Source: DATARR01 sp034666985
GTDB lineage: Bacteria > Acidobacteriota > Thermoanaerobaculia > Multivoradales > UBA5704
Direction: 5' to 3'
Assembly (NCBI GenBank): GCA_034666985.1
Contig: JAXDKS010000022.1
Coordinates: forward strand, 191,085-255,084
Length of the DNA: 64,000 bases
Shown in pieces: positions 28,895 through 37,689 of the stretch (position 1 is its first letter; each line of letters opens with the position of its first letter). The notes under the pieces are model-generated. The model saw nothing but the letters and a program-made list of their open reading frames with translations. It was not told the DNA's origin and made no database searches. The position numbers and the translations under genes were made by a program.

Positions 28895-29941
28895 ATGAAC
28901 CGACTCCGCTCCCTGCTCCGCGTAGTCCCGGCGCTCGTCGCCCTGCTCGCCGCGAGCTGCGGCGACGGCCGCACGCACCTGACGGTCTACTCCCCCCATG
29001 GGAGCGACCTGCTGGCCCTGATGGAGAAGGCCTTCGAGGCCAGACATCCGGAGGTGGACGTCCGCTGGCTCGACATGGGCTCGCAGGAGGTCTACGACCG
29101 CATCCGCTCCGAGGCCGCCAACGCCCAGGCCGACGTCTGGTTCGGCGGGCCGCAGACGATCTTCGCCCGCGGCGCCGCCGACGGCCTGCTGGCACCCTAC
29201 CGGCCGCAATGGGCGGACGCCGTGCCGCCGGGCAGCCGCGATCCCCACGACCTCTACCTCGCCTCCTACCGCACGGCTCCGGTGCTGGCCTACAACTCGG
29301 CGGCAGTGAAACGCGAGGAGGCCCCGGCCGACTGGGACGACCTGCTCGATCCGCGCTGGAAGGGGAAGATCCTCATCCGCGATCCCCTGGCGAGCGGCAC
29401 CATGCGCACCCTCTTCGGGATGATCCTCGCCAAATCGGTTCAGGAGACGGGGAGCCCCGACCGGGGTTGGGACTGGCTGCGCCGCTTCGACGCGCAGACC
29501 AAGGAGTACGTCCAGAACCCGGTCCTCATGATGGAGAAGCTCAAGCGCCAGGAGGGGACCATCACCGTCTGGGAGCTCACCGACATGCTCTGGCAGGCGA
29601 AGCGCGGCGCTCCCCTGGGCTACAGGTTCGCGAAGAGCGGCGCGCCGGTGATCGACGACTCGATCGGCCTGGTCAAGGGGGCGCCGCACCCGGAGCAGGC
29701 CAAGGCGTTCATCGAATTCGTGGGCAGCGTCGAGGGGCAGGAGCTGGCGGCCCGCGACGCCTTCCGCCTGCCGGCCCGCACCGATCTGCCTCCCGAGCGC
29801 CTGCCGCAATGGGCCCGGGACGTTTTGAAAGAGCTCAAGCCGGCCGACGTGGACTGGAACCTGATCACACAGCACGGTCAGGAGTGGATGGCCACCTGGG
29901 ACCGCACCGTGCGCGGGCACGGCGCCGCGGCGGCGCGTTGA
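28895..29941 (+). CDS. ABC transporter solute-binding lipoprotein (FbpA-like)
   Basis: 348 residues with lipobox LLAASC (acylated Cys at 22). Bacterial solute-binding type II features: LTVYSPHGSD at the start, ADVWFGGPQTIFARGAADG, TAPVLAYNSAAVK, the hinge WKGKILIRDPLASGT and GAPVIDDSIGLVKGAPHPEQA. Closest in style to ferric-ion/AfuA or aminoethylphosphonate binders. Ligand unproven: no clear Tyr pair for iron can be assigned by eye. Genes for the ATPase and permease follow, after a palindromic element. Confidence 0.87.
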   Translation: MNRLRSLLRVVPALVALLAASCGDGRTHLTVYSPHGSDLLALMEKAFEARHPEVDVRWLDMGSQEVYDRIRSEAANAQADVWFGGPQTIFARGAADGLLAPYRPQWADAVPPGSRDPHDLYLASYRTAPVLAYNSAAVKREEAPADWDDLLDPRWKGKILIRDPLASGTMRTLFGMILAKSVQETGSPDRGWDWLRRFDAQTKEYVQNPVLMMEKLKRQEGTITVWELTDMLWQAKRGAPLGYRFAKSGAPVIDDSIGLVKGAPHPEQAKAFIEFVGSVEGQELAARDAFRLPARTDLPPERLPQWARDVLKELKPADVDWNLITQHGQEWMATWDRTVRGHGAAAAR

Positions 29942-29987
29942 GGGTGGCTGTTCTATGTCTCAAACGTCCGAGCTGAATCCGGCAGGG

Positions 29988-30195
29988 TGCCCTTCGAAAC
30001 CTCACCCCCGGCCCCTCTCCCGGGGGGAGAGGGGGGACTTGGCTGAAAGGGTGGAGCTTGTAGGGTGCGCTGTGCGCACCTTGGACATCGATGACGGTGC
30101 GCACAGCGCACCCTACGGCAATCCCGCCCGCAGGAGTCCCCTCTCTCCCCCCGGGCCCCCACGGATATTGGCCGGGGGTGAGGTTTCGGAGGGCA
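29988..30195. repeat. Composite nested palindromic element containing repeat copy 2
   Basis: About 210 bp of nested inverted repeats. Outer arms 29996-30013 and 30170-30187 are perfect for 18 bp and continue imperfectly to ~29988 and ~30195. Middle arms are C/G runs (around 30013-30040 and 30135-30158). The inner arms are the common palindrome, 30060-30080 and 30096-30116, around a 15-nt loop. The whole could fold into one long hairpin. It sits between two genes of one transport operon. Confidence 0.85.
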
Positions 30196-30232
30196 AGCCG
30201 CCCGCTTTCAAGACACCCTCTCGGGGGGCTGA

Positions 30233-31330
30233 GTGACCTCCTACCTCTCCCTCGAGCAGCTCGACAAGAGCTTCGGCGCGCAAGCCGTCCTCCGCGGCCT
30301 GTCGCTGGAGGTGGAGAAGGGGGAGATCCTCGCGCTGCTGGGCCCCTCGGGCAGCGGCAAGACGACCGCCCTGCGGCTGATCGCCGGCTTCGAAGCGCCG
30401 GACCGCGGCCGCATCCGGATCGAGGGCACGGACGTCACCGCCCTTCCCCCCGAGCGCCGGCATTTCGGCATGGTCTTCCAGCACTACGCCCTCTTCCCCC
30501 ATCTCACCGTGGGCGAGAACGTGGCGTTCGGCTTGGCCGGGCGCGATCGGGAAAAGATGGGACGCGAGGAGATGAATCGCCGGGTCTCCGAAGCGCTGAA
30601 CCTGGTGGAGCTCCCCGGCTTCGAGGCGCGGCGGGTGGGAGAGATCTCGGGCGGCCAGCAGCAGCGGGTGGCCCTCGCCCGCGCCCTCGCTCCCGAGCCC
30701 CGCGTCCTGCTCCTCGACGAGCCCCTCTCCAACCTCGATCCCACCCTGCGCGAGCGCACCCGCCGGGAGCTGCGGCGGGCCATCCAGCGGGTGGGGATCA
30801 CCACCGTGCTGGTCACCCACGAGCAGGAGGAGGCCTTCCATCTCGGCGACCGGGTGGCCGTGCTGCACGGCGGCGTGCTCCACCAGGTGGGTACCCCCGA
30901 AGATCTCTATGAGAGGCCGGCCACCCGGTTCGTGGCGACCTTCGTGGGCCGGGCGAGCGTGCTGCCGGCCGTTCTTGAAGGGGACGGTGCCGTGTGGGTG
31001 CCCCATCCCGCCCTCAGGGGCGTGGGACCGGTCCGCTGGTCCGCGGCGCCGGCCCCGGAGCTCGCGGGCGCCGCGCCCGGCGAGGAGGTGGACCTCGTCG
31101 TCCGTCCCGAGTCCCTGGCCTTCGCCACCGTGGCAGACCCCCGGGCGCTCGCCGGCCGGGTGATCGAGCGGCGCTACGCCGGTCCCGTGACCTACTATCA
31201 GGTGGCCCTCGCCGCCGGCGGTGAGGTGGAAGTCCTGGCACCCTCCGGAGCGGCGGCGCCGGGCGACTCGGTGCGGGTGGCGCCCGACCCGAAAGGTCCC
31301 GCTCCCCGGCTGTTCCGGCGGGCGGGGTGA
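30233..31330 (+). CDS. ABC transporter ATP-binding protein (FbpC/PotA-like)
   Basis: 365 residues, GTG start at 30233. Walker A GPSGSGKTT (residues 37-45), Q-loop FQHYALFPHLT, signature ISGGQQQRVALARAL, Walker B VLLLDEPLSNLD and the switch VLVTHEQEEA. The C-terminal ~120 residues form the TOBE-type regulatory domain of the CUT1/FbpC group. Energises uptake for the flanking binding protein and two-domain permease. Confidence 0.93.
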   Translation: MTSYLSLEQLDKSFGAQAVLRGLSLEVEKGEILALLGPSGSGKTTALRLIAGFEAPDRGRIRIEGTDVTALPPERRHFGMVFQHYALFPHLTVGENVAFGLAGRDREKMGREEMNRRVSEALNLVELPGFEARRVGEISGGQQQRVALARALAPEPRVLLLDEPLSNLDPTLRERTRRELRRAIQRVGITTVLVTHEQEEAFHLGDRVAVLHGGVLHQVGTPEDLYERPATRFVATFVGRASVLPAVLEGDGAVWVPHPALRGVGPVRWSAAPAPELAGAAPGEEVDLVVRPESLAFATVADPRALAGRVIERRYAGPVTYYQVALAAGGEVEVLAPSGAAAPGDSVRVAPDPKGPAPRLFRRAG

Positions 31331-31402
31331 GAGAAACCAGGATGAGAGAATTTACAGAACCTTGACGTTCCCCCATCGTAGACGACAACCAAGGGAACGG
31401 CC

Positions 31403-33052
31403 ATGAAGCGATCGAACCTCCTCCCCGTCCTCCTCCTCGCAGCCCTGCTCACCTGGCTGGTGGGCTACCCCCTGCTCATGACGCTGATCGAGGCGCTGGG
31501 CGGGCCGGGGCACTGGAGCCTGGGAGCGTTCGGCGAGTTCTTCGGCCGGCGCGACGAGTGGATCGCCCTCTGGCGGAGCCTGTGGATCTCGGCCGCCTCG
31601 GTGGTGCTGGCCGCCGTGGTGGGCGTGCCGCTCGCCTTCCTCTTCGAGCGCACGGAGTTCCCCGGCCGGCGCGTGCTGGGCGCCATCGTGGCCCTGCCGG
31701 TGGCGTTGCCTCCCCTGGTGGGGGTCATCGCCTTCCTCTTCCTCTACGGCGAGAGCGGCTTCGCGTCGCGCGCCGTGCAGGCGGCCTTCGGGCTCTCCCA
31801 GCCGCCGTGGCGCCTGGTGGGCCCGGGGGCGATCCTGCTGGTGCACGCCTACTCGATGTACGTCTACTTCTACCTCTTCACCCGGGCGGGGCTGGCGCGC
31901 CTGGACGCGGCCCTGCTGGAGGCCGCGGCCTCCCTGGGCGCGGATCGCTGGCGCACCCTCTTCCGGGTCACGCTGCCGCTGCTGCGCCCGGTCCTGGCCG
32001 GGGCGTCGCTCCTCACCTTCATGACGGCCCTGGCCTCCTTCTCGGCCCCCTACCTGTTCGGCGGCAGCTTCCGGGTGATGACCACCCAGATCGTGGCCTC
32101 CAAGCTCAACGGCGAGGTGGCCCTGTCCCAGGTCGAGACGGTGATGCTCTCCCTGCTCGCCCTCCTCGGGCTGGGGGCCATGCGCTGGGCGGATCGGGCC
32201 ACGGCCACGGGGACGGGCGTGCGGGGGATCGCTCCCGCCCGCCGGCAGTTGCGCAGCCCTCTCGCGCGGGGCCTCGCCGGTCTGGCCGGCTGGCTGCTGG
32301 CCGCCTTCCTGCTGCTGCCCCACGCCGTGCTGGTGCTGGTCTCCCTGGTGCCGCCGAACACCTGGACGACCGAGCTGATCCCCCCGGTGCTCAACGCCGC
32401 GAGCTGGGTGGCCCTGTTCACTCAAGCTGAGCAGTGGCGCCCGGTGGTGAATTCGCTGTGGATGGCCTCGGCGGCCACGCTCGCGGCGATCGTCCTGGGG
32501 CTCGCCGCGGCGCGCTTCGCCCTGGCGCGCGGCGGACGGCTGGGGGGCATCCTCGAAGGATTGATCGCCATCCCCTGGGCCGTGCCGGGCACCGTCTTCG
32601 CCGTGGCCCTGGCCACTACGTTCAGCGCCAACCAGCCGTGGCTGGGTCGGTTCGTGCTGGTGGGCACGCCGTGGATCCTCCCCCTGGCCTACCTGGTGCG
32701 CAGCCTGCCGCTGACTGGCCGCGCCCTGCTCGCCGGCCTGCGCCAGCTCGATCCGGCGCTCGAAGAGGCGGCGGCCTCCCTGGGCGCGGACCGCTGGCGG
32801 CGGCTGGGCCGGGTCGTCCTGCCTCTGCTCCGTCCGGCCATCGCGGCCGGCGCCGGCCTGGCCTTCATCACCGCCCTCGGCGACTTCGTGGTCTCCGTGG
32901 TCCTCTACACCTTCGACACCCGGCCGATCTCGATGGCGATCTTCTCGCACCTGCGGGACGACTTCGGGCTCGCGGCGGCCTACGGCGTCCTCCTCATGAT
33001 CGCAAGCACCGCGGCCTTCCTGCTCTGGGGGCAGGGAGAGACGTCGGGATAA
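31403..33052 (+). CDS. ABC transporter permease, fused two-domain FbpB type
   Basis: 549 residues with about 12 membrane helices in two homologous halves. Each half has its own EAA loop contacting the ATPase: AALLEAAASLGADRWRTLFR in the first and a near-identical EEAAASLGADRWRRLG in the second. This architecture is typical of ferric-ion and aminoethylphosphonate importers, in which one polypeptide forms the whole pore. ATG 31403 follows GGGAACGGCC. The MFS gene begins 9 nt downstream and may be in the same operon. Confidence 0.92.
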   Translation: MKRSNLLPVLLLAALLTWLVGYPLLMTLIEALGGPGHWSLGAFGEFFGRRDEWIALWRSLWISAASVVLAAVVGVPLAFLFERTEFPGRRVLGAIVALPVALPPLVGVIAFLFLYGESGFASRAVQAAFGLSQPPWRLVGPGAILLVHAYSMYVYFYLFTRAGLARLDAALLEAAASLGADRWRTLFRVTLPLLRPVLAGASLLTFMTALASFSAPYLFGGSFRVMTTQIVASKLNGEVALSQVETVMLSLLALLGLGAMRWADRATATGTGVRGIAPARRQLRSPLARGLAGLAGWLLAAFLLLPHAVLVLVSLVPPNTWTTELIPPVLNAASWVALFTQAEQWRPVVNSLWMASAATLAAIVLGLAAARFALARGGRLGGILEGLIAIPWAVPGTVFAVALATTFSANQPWLGRFVLVGTPWILPLAYLVRSLPLTGRALLAGLRQLDPALEEAAASLGADRWRRLGRVVLPLLRPAIAAGAGLAFITALGDFVVSVVLYTFDTRPISMAIFSHLRDDFGLAAAYGVLLMIASTAAFLLWGQGETSG

Positions 33053-33061
33053 AGAGAGACC

Positions 33062-34327
33062 ATGCAGTCCAGCTCCCTCAAGCAGCTCTGGGTCCTCATG
33101 GCCACGGTCTTCGTGGACATGATCGGCTTCCTCATGGTGGTGCCCATCCTGCCCTTCTACGCCAAGCATCTCGGGGCGCGGCCGATCGTCATCACCTTCA
33201 TCATCTCGTCGTTCTTCCTGGCCCAGCTCATCACGGCGCCGCTCTGGGGCCGCTTCTCCGACCGCTACGGCCGGCGGCCGGCGCTGCTCGTGGGCCTCGC
33301 CTCCTCGGCCGTAGCCTTCGCCCTCTTCGGCCTCGCCAACACCGTCTGGCTGCTGCTCATCTTCCGGCTGGTGCAGGGAGCGGGGGGCGGCACGACCGGG
33401 GTGGTGCAGGCCTACGTCAGCGACTCGGTGCCGCCGGAGGAGCGGGCCAAGGCCCTGGGCTGGATCAGCGCCGCCACCAACGCTGGCGTCATGATCGGCG
33501 GCGCCGTGGGCTCGCTCACCACGTATCTCGGACACTGGGGACCGGGCTTCGTGGCCGCCGGCCTCTGCACTCTCAACGTCATCTCGGCCTGGCTCTGGCT
33601 GCCGGAGTCGCGCCGGGAGGACGCTCCCGCCGCGGACACCACCGCGGACGCGCCCCGGCCGCAACGCCGGCCCCTGCGGCAGGCGGTGTTCGCCGTGCTG
33701 CGGCATCCGCGGTCGCCCGCGAGCTCCCTGATCTGGATCTACACCATCGGCATGTTCGCCTTCATGGGGATGAACGGCGTCCTCGCCCTCTACCTGGGCG
33801 CTTCCTACGGCGTCACCGAGAAGACGATCGGCTACTTCTTCACCTACATCGGCGCCATCGGCCTGGTCATGCGCGCCCTGCTCCTGGGGCCGCTGGTGCG
33901 GCGCTTCGGAGAGGTCGGGGTGACGCGTCTGGGGGCTTTGTGCCTGGTGCTGGGGCTCGCGGGCATCCCGCTTCCCGCTCAGGCGGGCCTCTCCCACGGG
34001 GTGCGCCTCGGCCTCTTCGCCGTGGTGATCCTGCTGGTGCCGGTGGGCACGGCCCTCCTCTTCCCGGCCACCACGGCCCTGCTCTCCCGTCGCACCTCCC
34101 GGGGGGAGATGGGGCAGGCCATGGGAGTCCAGCAGTCCTTCGGCTCGATGGCCCGGCTGGTGGGGCCGGTCTGCGCCGGCGCGATCTACGAGATCGACCC
34201 GCGCTTTCCCTTCTGGGCGGCGGCGGCGCTGATGCTCTGCACGAGCTTCCTCACCACGCGGCAGCGGGCGCCGGAGGCCCGGGTAGCCGTCGAGCCCGCT
34301 CCCGAGACGGGCCGCGCCGCTCCGTAG
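33062..34327 (+). CDS. MFS transporter (drug/H+ antiporter-like)
   Basis: 421 residues with 12 predicted membrane helices. The loop 2-3 signature GRFSDRYGRRPALLVG, diagnostic of the major facilitator superfamily, is intact, and the N-terminus (FVDMIGFLMVVPILPFYAKH) resembles TetA/DHA1 exporters. Helix 5 does not show a clean drug-antiporter motif, so the direction and substrate are open. Ribosome binding site AAGAGAG at ATG 33062. Follows the ABC importer permease by 9 nt. Confidence 0.88.
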   Translation: MQSSSLKQLWVLMATVFVDMIGFLMVVPILPFYAKHLGARPIVITFIISSFFLAQLITAPLWGRFSDRYGRRPALLVGLASSAVAFALFGLANTVWLLLIFRLVQGAGGGTTGVVQAYVSDSVPPEERAKALGWISAATNAGVMIGGAVGSLTTYLGHWGPGFVAAGLCTLNVISAWLWLPESRREDAPAADTTADAPRPQRRPLRQAVFAVLRHPRSPASSLIWIYTIGMFAFMGMNGVLALYLGASYGVTEKTIGYFFTYIGAIGLVMRALLLGPLVRRFGEVGVTRLGALCLVLGLAGIPLPAQAGLSHGVRLGLFAVVILLVPVGTALLFPATTALLSRRTSRGEMGQAMGVQQSFGSMARLVGPVCAGAIYEIDPRFPFWAAAALMLCTSFLTTRQRAPEARVAVEPAPETGRAAP

Positions 34328-34330
34328 ACT

Positions 34331-35092
34331 CTAAGGTAGTACCTCGAAGGCCGCTGCTTTCGCTTCCCATTTCGGAACGTCGACGCCCTTCACGAGCAGC
34401 CACACGGTCAGTGCCACTCCCGCGACAGACATCGGCAGAAGAAGGCCGTCCGATGCGTAGGCCGGCGCCAGGACCAGCCCGAAGTTCTTCATGACGAACC
34501 CGAGACCACCGAGCGCCAGAAGAACGCCGAGAACCTTGGGAAGGTAGCCCGATCGAAAGATCAGGTACCCCCGGAGAATGGAAGCGACGCCGTAGAACAC
34601 CATGAAGATCCCAGCACCATATCCATATAGTTTGAGCGAGAGCAGCGCGAGGGTATTCAGTTGATCCGGCGAAAAGGTCTTCAGATAATCAGCGCCCCCC
34701 AAGATGAGCGTCGCCGCAAAATAAAAGAGCTCGGCAACGGCGAACAGAGCGGTGGATACGAGCCCGAAGAAAGCGGCGAGGAGGGCAAGATACTTGTGGA
34801 CGGGCCTGAGCAACGCGTAAAGGAGCAGCGACAGCGAAATATCGCACACGGCTTCTATGAGGTAGCTGGCGAAGCCCATGCGGAACAGCGAGTTGAATGC
34901 ATGGATGTTTCTCGCTGTGGTGGTAGCATCGGCTGACACGATGAGCCGGGATGGAACGTAGAACTCACCGAAGGCACCCGCCAAGACCGAGAGCAGGAAC
35001 AGGACTCCGGCAATCCTTGCGTACGTCTGTATCGACGCCGCTCGCGCCCGCGCCAGCCGGCGATCGTCGTTCGCGTTCGGGACACTGCTCAT
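34331..35092 (-). CDS. DUF4386 membrane protein
   Basis: 253 residues with six to seven membrane helices. YARIAGVLFLLSVLAGAFGEF near the N-terminus and YGYGAGIFMVFYGVASILRGYLI in the middle are characteristic of DUF4386, a family without known function. A strong AGGAGG stands eight bases before ATG 35092. Codon use is less GC-biased than the transporter genes next to it, so it may have come in by transfer. Converges on the MFS gene. Confidence 0.82.
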   Translation of the reverse strand: MSSVPNANDDRRLARARAASIQTYARIAGVLFLLSVLAGAFGEFYVPSRLIVSADATTTARNIHAFNSLFRMGFASYLIEAVCDISLSLLLYALLRPVHKYLALLAAFFGLVSTALFAVAELFYFAATLILGGADYLKTFSPDQLNTLALLSLKLYGYGAGIFMVFYGVASILRGYLIFRSGYLPKVLGVLLALGGLGFVMKNFGLVLAPAYASDGLLLPMSVAGVALTVWLLVKGVDVPKWEAKAAAFEVLP

Positions 35093-35267
35093 AGAGGGAT
35101 TCCTCCTTCTTGGACGGTAGACCTTAGCTCTGCTGCCGCGCGGCGATGTTCAACAGCCCGATTCTTGACAGAGCTGGGAGCGAAGCTTCAACTTGGTGCT
35201 CCTCCATGTCAACTCCTCCTCGGCGTCTCTCCTTATACGGCCAGGAGGAGCAAATCTTAACAGCGCC

Positions 35268-35305
35268 TGAGCCGGCGCCAAGTCGCACCGCCGGCTTTGT
35301 CTTTC
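35268..35305 (+). terminator. Terminator-like hairpin
   Basis: AGCCGGCG (35270-35277) pairs with 35289-35296 and is followed by TTGTCTTT. No gene precedes it on this strand, so it may be a relic. Confidence 0.35.
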
Positions 35306-35559
35306 ACGAGCACTGCCCGCGGATGGAAGACGCCATCGAGTTCGCGGGCTTCCTGGGGGCCTGGAGCACCACCCGCGCTCCGCTCAGCACGGAGCCAGCC
35401 GTGGCTGTGGACTGAGAAAATCCGCCGCTCCGCGAGACAGTGCTGGAAAGGAGCTATACCGGCCGACCCGTCGAAGGAGTGGAGTCGATCCTGGCGTGGG
35501 ATCCGCAGTATCGACCGGTGAATCTGGCTCGCCCTCCTCGCCCCCGCTCGTGCATGCCG

Positions 35560-35724
35560 CGAGGAAGGCGGCAAGGAAGCCTTCTACGAGATGTACTCCT
35601 GGTTCGTGGCGGCCTTTCGCTCCGCTGCCGAAAAGTTGAAGCAGGGTGATCGTGAGGCGCGCTTCCCGGTCGGAAGCTCCCTCCAGGTCTGCCCTTCGTC
35701 GCGGGATAACAGGCCCGCGACTTG
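35560..35724 (+). pseudogene. Possible C-terminal fragment of a REP-associated/IS200-like transposase
   Basis: One plus-strand frame gives WFVAAFRSAAEKLKQGDREA followed by RFPVGSS and a stop. This style (acidic helix, GDR, then FP-x-GS/T) recalls the C-terminus of RAYT-type transposases in GC-rich genomes. The part upstream is in other frames and the conserved HUH domain is absent, so at best it is a remnant. Identification from memory of the family only. Confidence 0.25.
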
Positions 35725-36360
35725 ATCTTTGACAGGCGCCGGCCCGCTGGAAAGCCATCTGGAAAGCTCGCCGCCGCAGGCTCGTCTGGGGCATCTGGGG
35801 AGAGGTGTGCCCAGACAAAGGAGGTCGGGAGCTTCAGCGGGCGAGAAGTGGCGGCATCACCGCCCCAGTTCCCCGTGTCGGTCACTTCCTAGGTGCTTCC
35901 TCCTCAAAGTTCCAGGCATCTATTGTCTGCTTCGGTCGCTCCGCTCCGGGGGACGGCTTCGGTCGGTCGCTCTGTCTGGCTTCGGTCGCTCCGGGGACAG
36001 GGAAGGACTTCACGACAGAGGGCCAGGGTCAGTTCGAGGTGACGATTGGCTTGTGCGCGGAGCGCTCGGCCAGAACTAACTTTACGCCGCAGGCGCAGGG
36101 CGCGCCGGCTGCACCACCCGCATGGGAAAGCCCGCCGCAGTGACCATCGCCTCTTCGTTGCCCCGGCCTCGGCCTTCCTCCTCGACCATCGGAGCAACGT
36201 GTTGGAAGGATGTTGAAGCCGAGGTGCCGGCGCCGCCTCGGGTGAGGCGAAGCCGGCCCGTGGCAGGGGGGCGCTTCGAGACCGCTTATCCAGCTAAGGC
36301 TTCCGCGATTGCTCGGCGTGCCCCGAGGCACAGCTGAAGGCTTACCAGGTCACGCGCACG

Positions 36361-37326
36361 TTAATCGCAGGCCGGCGCATATAACTTAATACCGGAGCAA
36401 CTACCCCAACTGCCCCTGGAACGATTCTTGATGCTTAGGTATTCGGCGCGAGTGTCGTTGTTACAAGCATGACCCCAAGGATAATTAAACACAAAAAGGT
36501 CACACAATAGATCACTCGCCCAGCCGTCCACCGTGCTTTGAGTGAAGGTCTTCGAGCACTTTGTGCTCATCGAGGAAGCGCTTGCGCAGGCTCCATGGTT
36601 GCAGGTGACAATGGTGTACAAGCTGCTCCCGTTGCTTTTGTATAAACTGTAGCTTAGCGCTGAATGCTCAAAGACTATGTTGAAGGCTGTCTTCTTTTTA
36701 ATCGTCACAACATTCGAGTACGTCGCGGTAGCCTTCGGAGAATCATCATCGAGCACAGGAGCTAATTCTCTTTGGGCCTCAGTGTAGTCCATCAAGCTAA
36801 CGAGTTCGTCGATAACCCACGCCCATCGCAAAAGTTCGCTCTTGCCAAGCCGCGGTTTGACCTTCTCTCGCAGGGCATTCGCGAAATAGGTCAGCTCAGC
36901 GATGTCCCGTTCGCGCCGCTCGTCGTCGATCAACTGCGGCACCGCACTCAGCTCTTGGCCCCAGGCCTTGTCCACGAAGTGTCCTGTGCCGCTCTGCGCC
37001 GTAAGCACAATATTTTCATTGTCGGCAATCCGGATATCCAGCGCATAGGGCGGCGCCTCGGGGTCAACCCGGAGATCGTTCTGTTCACCTCGAATCACCA
37101 CAACATTGATAATGCGCTGATTGGGCGCGCCAAAGTAAGACGCAGTCGCATTACCAGCAGCCGTGATCTCGAACGTCACAGCCTTATCGCGATACTTGAA
37201 CACTTCAGATTTACCGATCGCCTTATCAATCTGACCAGCATCGGATTCCAGAGTCCCTGCGGCAAGCACTCCGCCGCAGAATGTTGTCGCAAGGACCGCG
37301 AGCACAATTCTCTTTATGAGTTGCAT
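36361..37326 (-). CDS. Secreted protein of unknown function, low GC
   Basis: 321 residues; signal peptide ~1-22 (cleaved after VLA). The N-terminal half is soluble, with mixed strands (AVTFEITAAGNATASYFG, INVVVIRGEQNDLRV). A charged helical part (~140-185) follows. The C-terminal ~110 residues are rich in Ser, Tyr and Cys (about eight Cys), suggesting disulphides and an extracytoplasmic location. I recognise no family. AGGAGATCCC precedes ATG 37326. Base composition is near 50% GC, far below the window, so recent transfer is likely. Divergent from the next unknown gene. Confidence 0.7.
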   Translation of the reverse strand: MQLIKRIVLAVLATTFCGGVLAAGTLESDAGQIDKAIGKSEVFKYRDKAVTFEITAAGNATASYFGAPNQRIINVVVIRGEQNDLRVDPEAPPYALDIRIADNENIVLTAQSGTGHFVDKAWGQELSAVPQLIDDERRERDIAELTYFANALREKVKPRLGKSELLRWAWVIDELVSLMDYTEAQRELAPVLDDDSPKATATYSNVVTIKKKTAFNIVFEHSALSYSLYKSNGSSLYTIVTCNHGACASASSMSTKCSKTFTQSTVDGWASDLLCDLFVFNYPWGHACNNDTRAEYLSIKNRSRGSWGSCSGIKLYAPACD

Positions 37327-37689
37327 GGGATCTCCTACGCGTAAAAAGGGTTATGCTACCTCACTCTTCACCTTAGGCAAGCAGTTTTGTCGCTGGTCGC
37401 TGGCTATCCTCAATAACTCCTCCTCCCCTTTCATTAGGGTCTGCTAGGCTTCGGTGAAATGTCCTAGTTGAGCTCGACTAGCCTTTACTGAGGATAGTGT
37501 GGGCCAAGATCTAAGCTCTTGTCAAGTGCTTCGCAAATTCTTGAAATGACCCGATATTTAACGCTCCTCTTATGACTAACCATTAGGCTACTAGTTAAAG
37601 CATAGACGATATGCTATCAGTCCTTGTTATCTCATTCCGTATGTGTATAATGGATGTGCAAGCCTCAATAGGGCGTTCGAGGGGGGCCT
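37327..37689. other. AT-rich divergent regulatory region
   Basis: 363 bp between two divergent atypical genes. It contains the ribosome binding site of the minus-strand gene, an 18-bp near-palindrome CTAGTTGAGCTCGACTAG at 37464-37481 that could be an operator, and a promoter for the plus-strand gene at 37624-37651. Confidence 0.45.
37624..37651 (+). promoter_or_regulatory. Sigma-70-type promoter for the 37690 gene
   Basis: TTGTTA (37624-37629), 16-nt spacer, perfect TATAAT (37646-37651). Start of the gene is 38 nt downstream. Confidence 0.6.

Larger units (their letters stand above)
35093..36360. other. 1.27 kb without an intact gene; degraded DNA
   Basis: No open frame here looks conserved on either strand. 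I see a hairpin plus T-rich stretch at 35268-35305, a possible transposase tail (35560-35724) and short direct repeats of GCTTCGGTCGCTCCG around 35928-36000. It reads like decayed mobile DNA bordering the low-GC island that follows. Confidence 0.5.
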
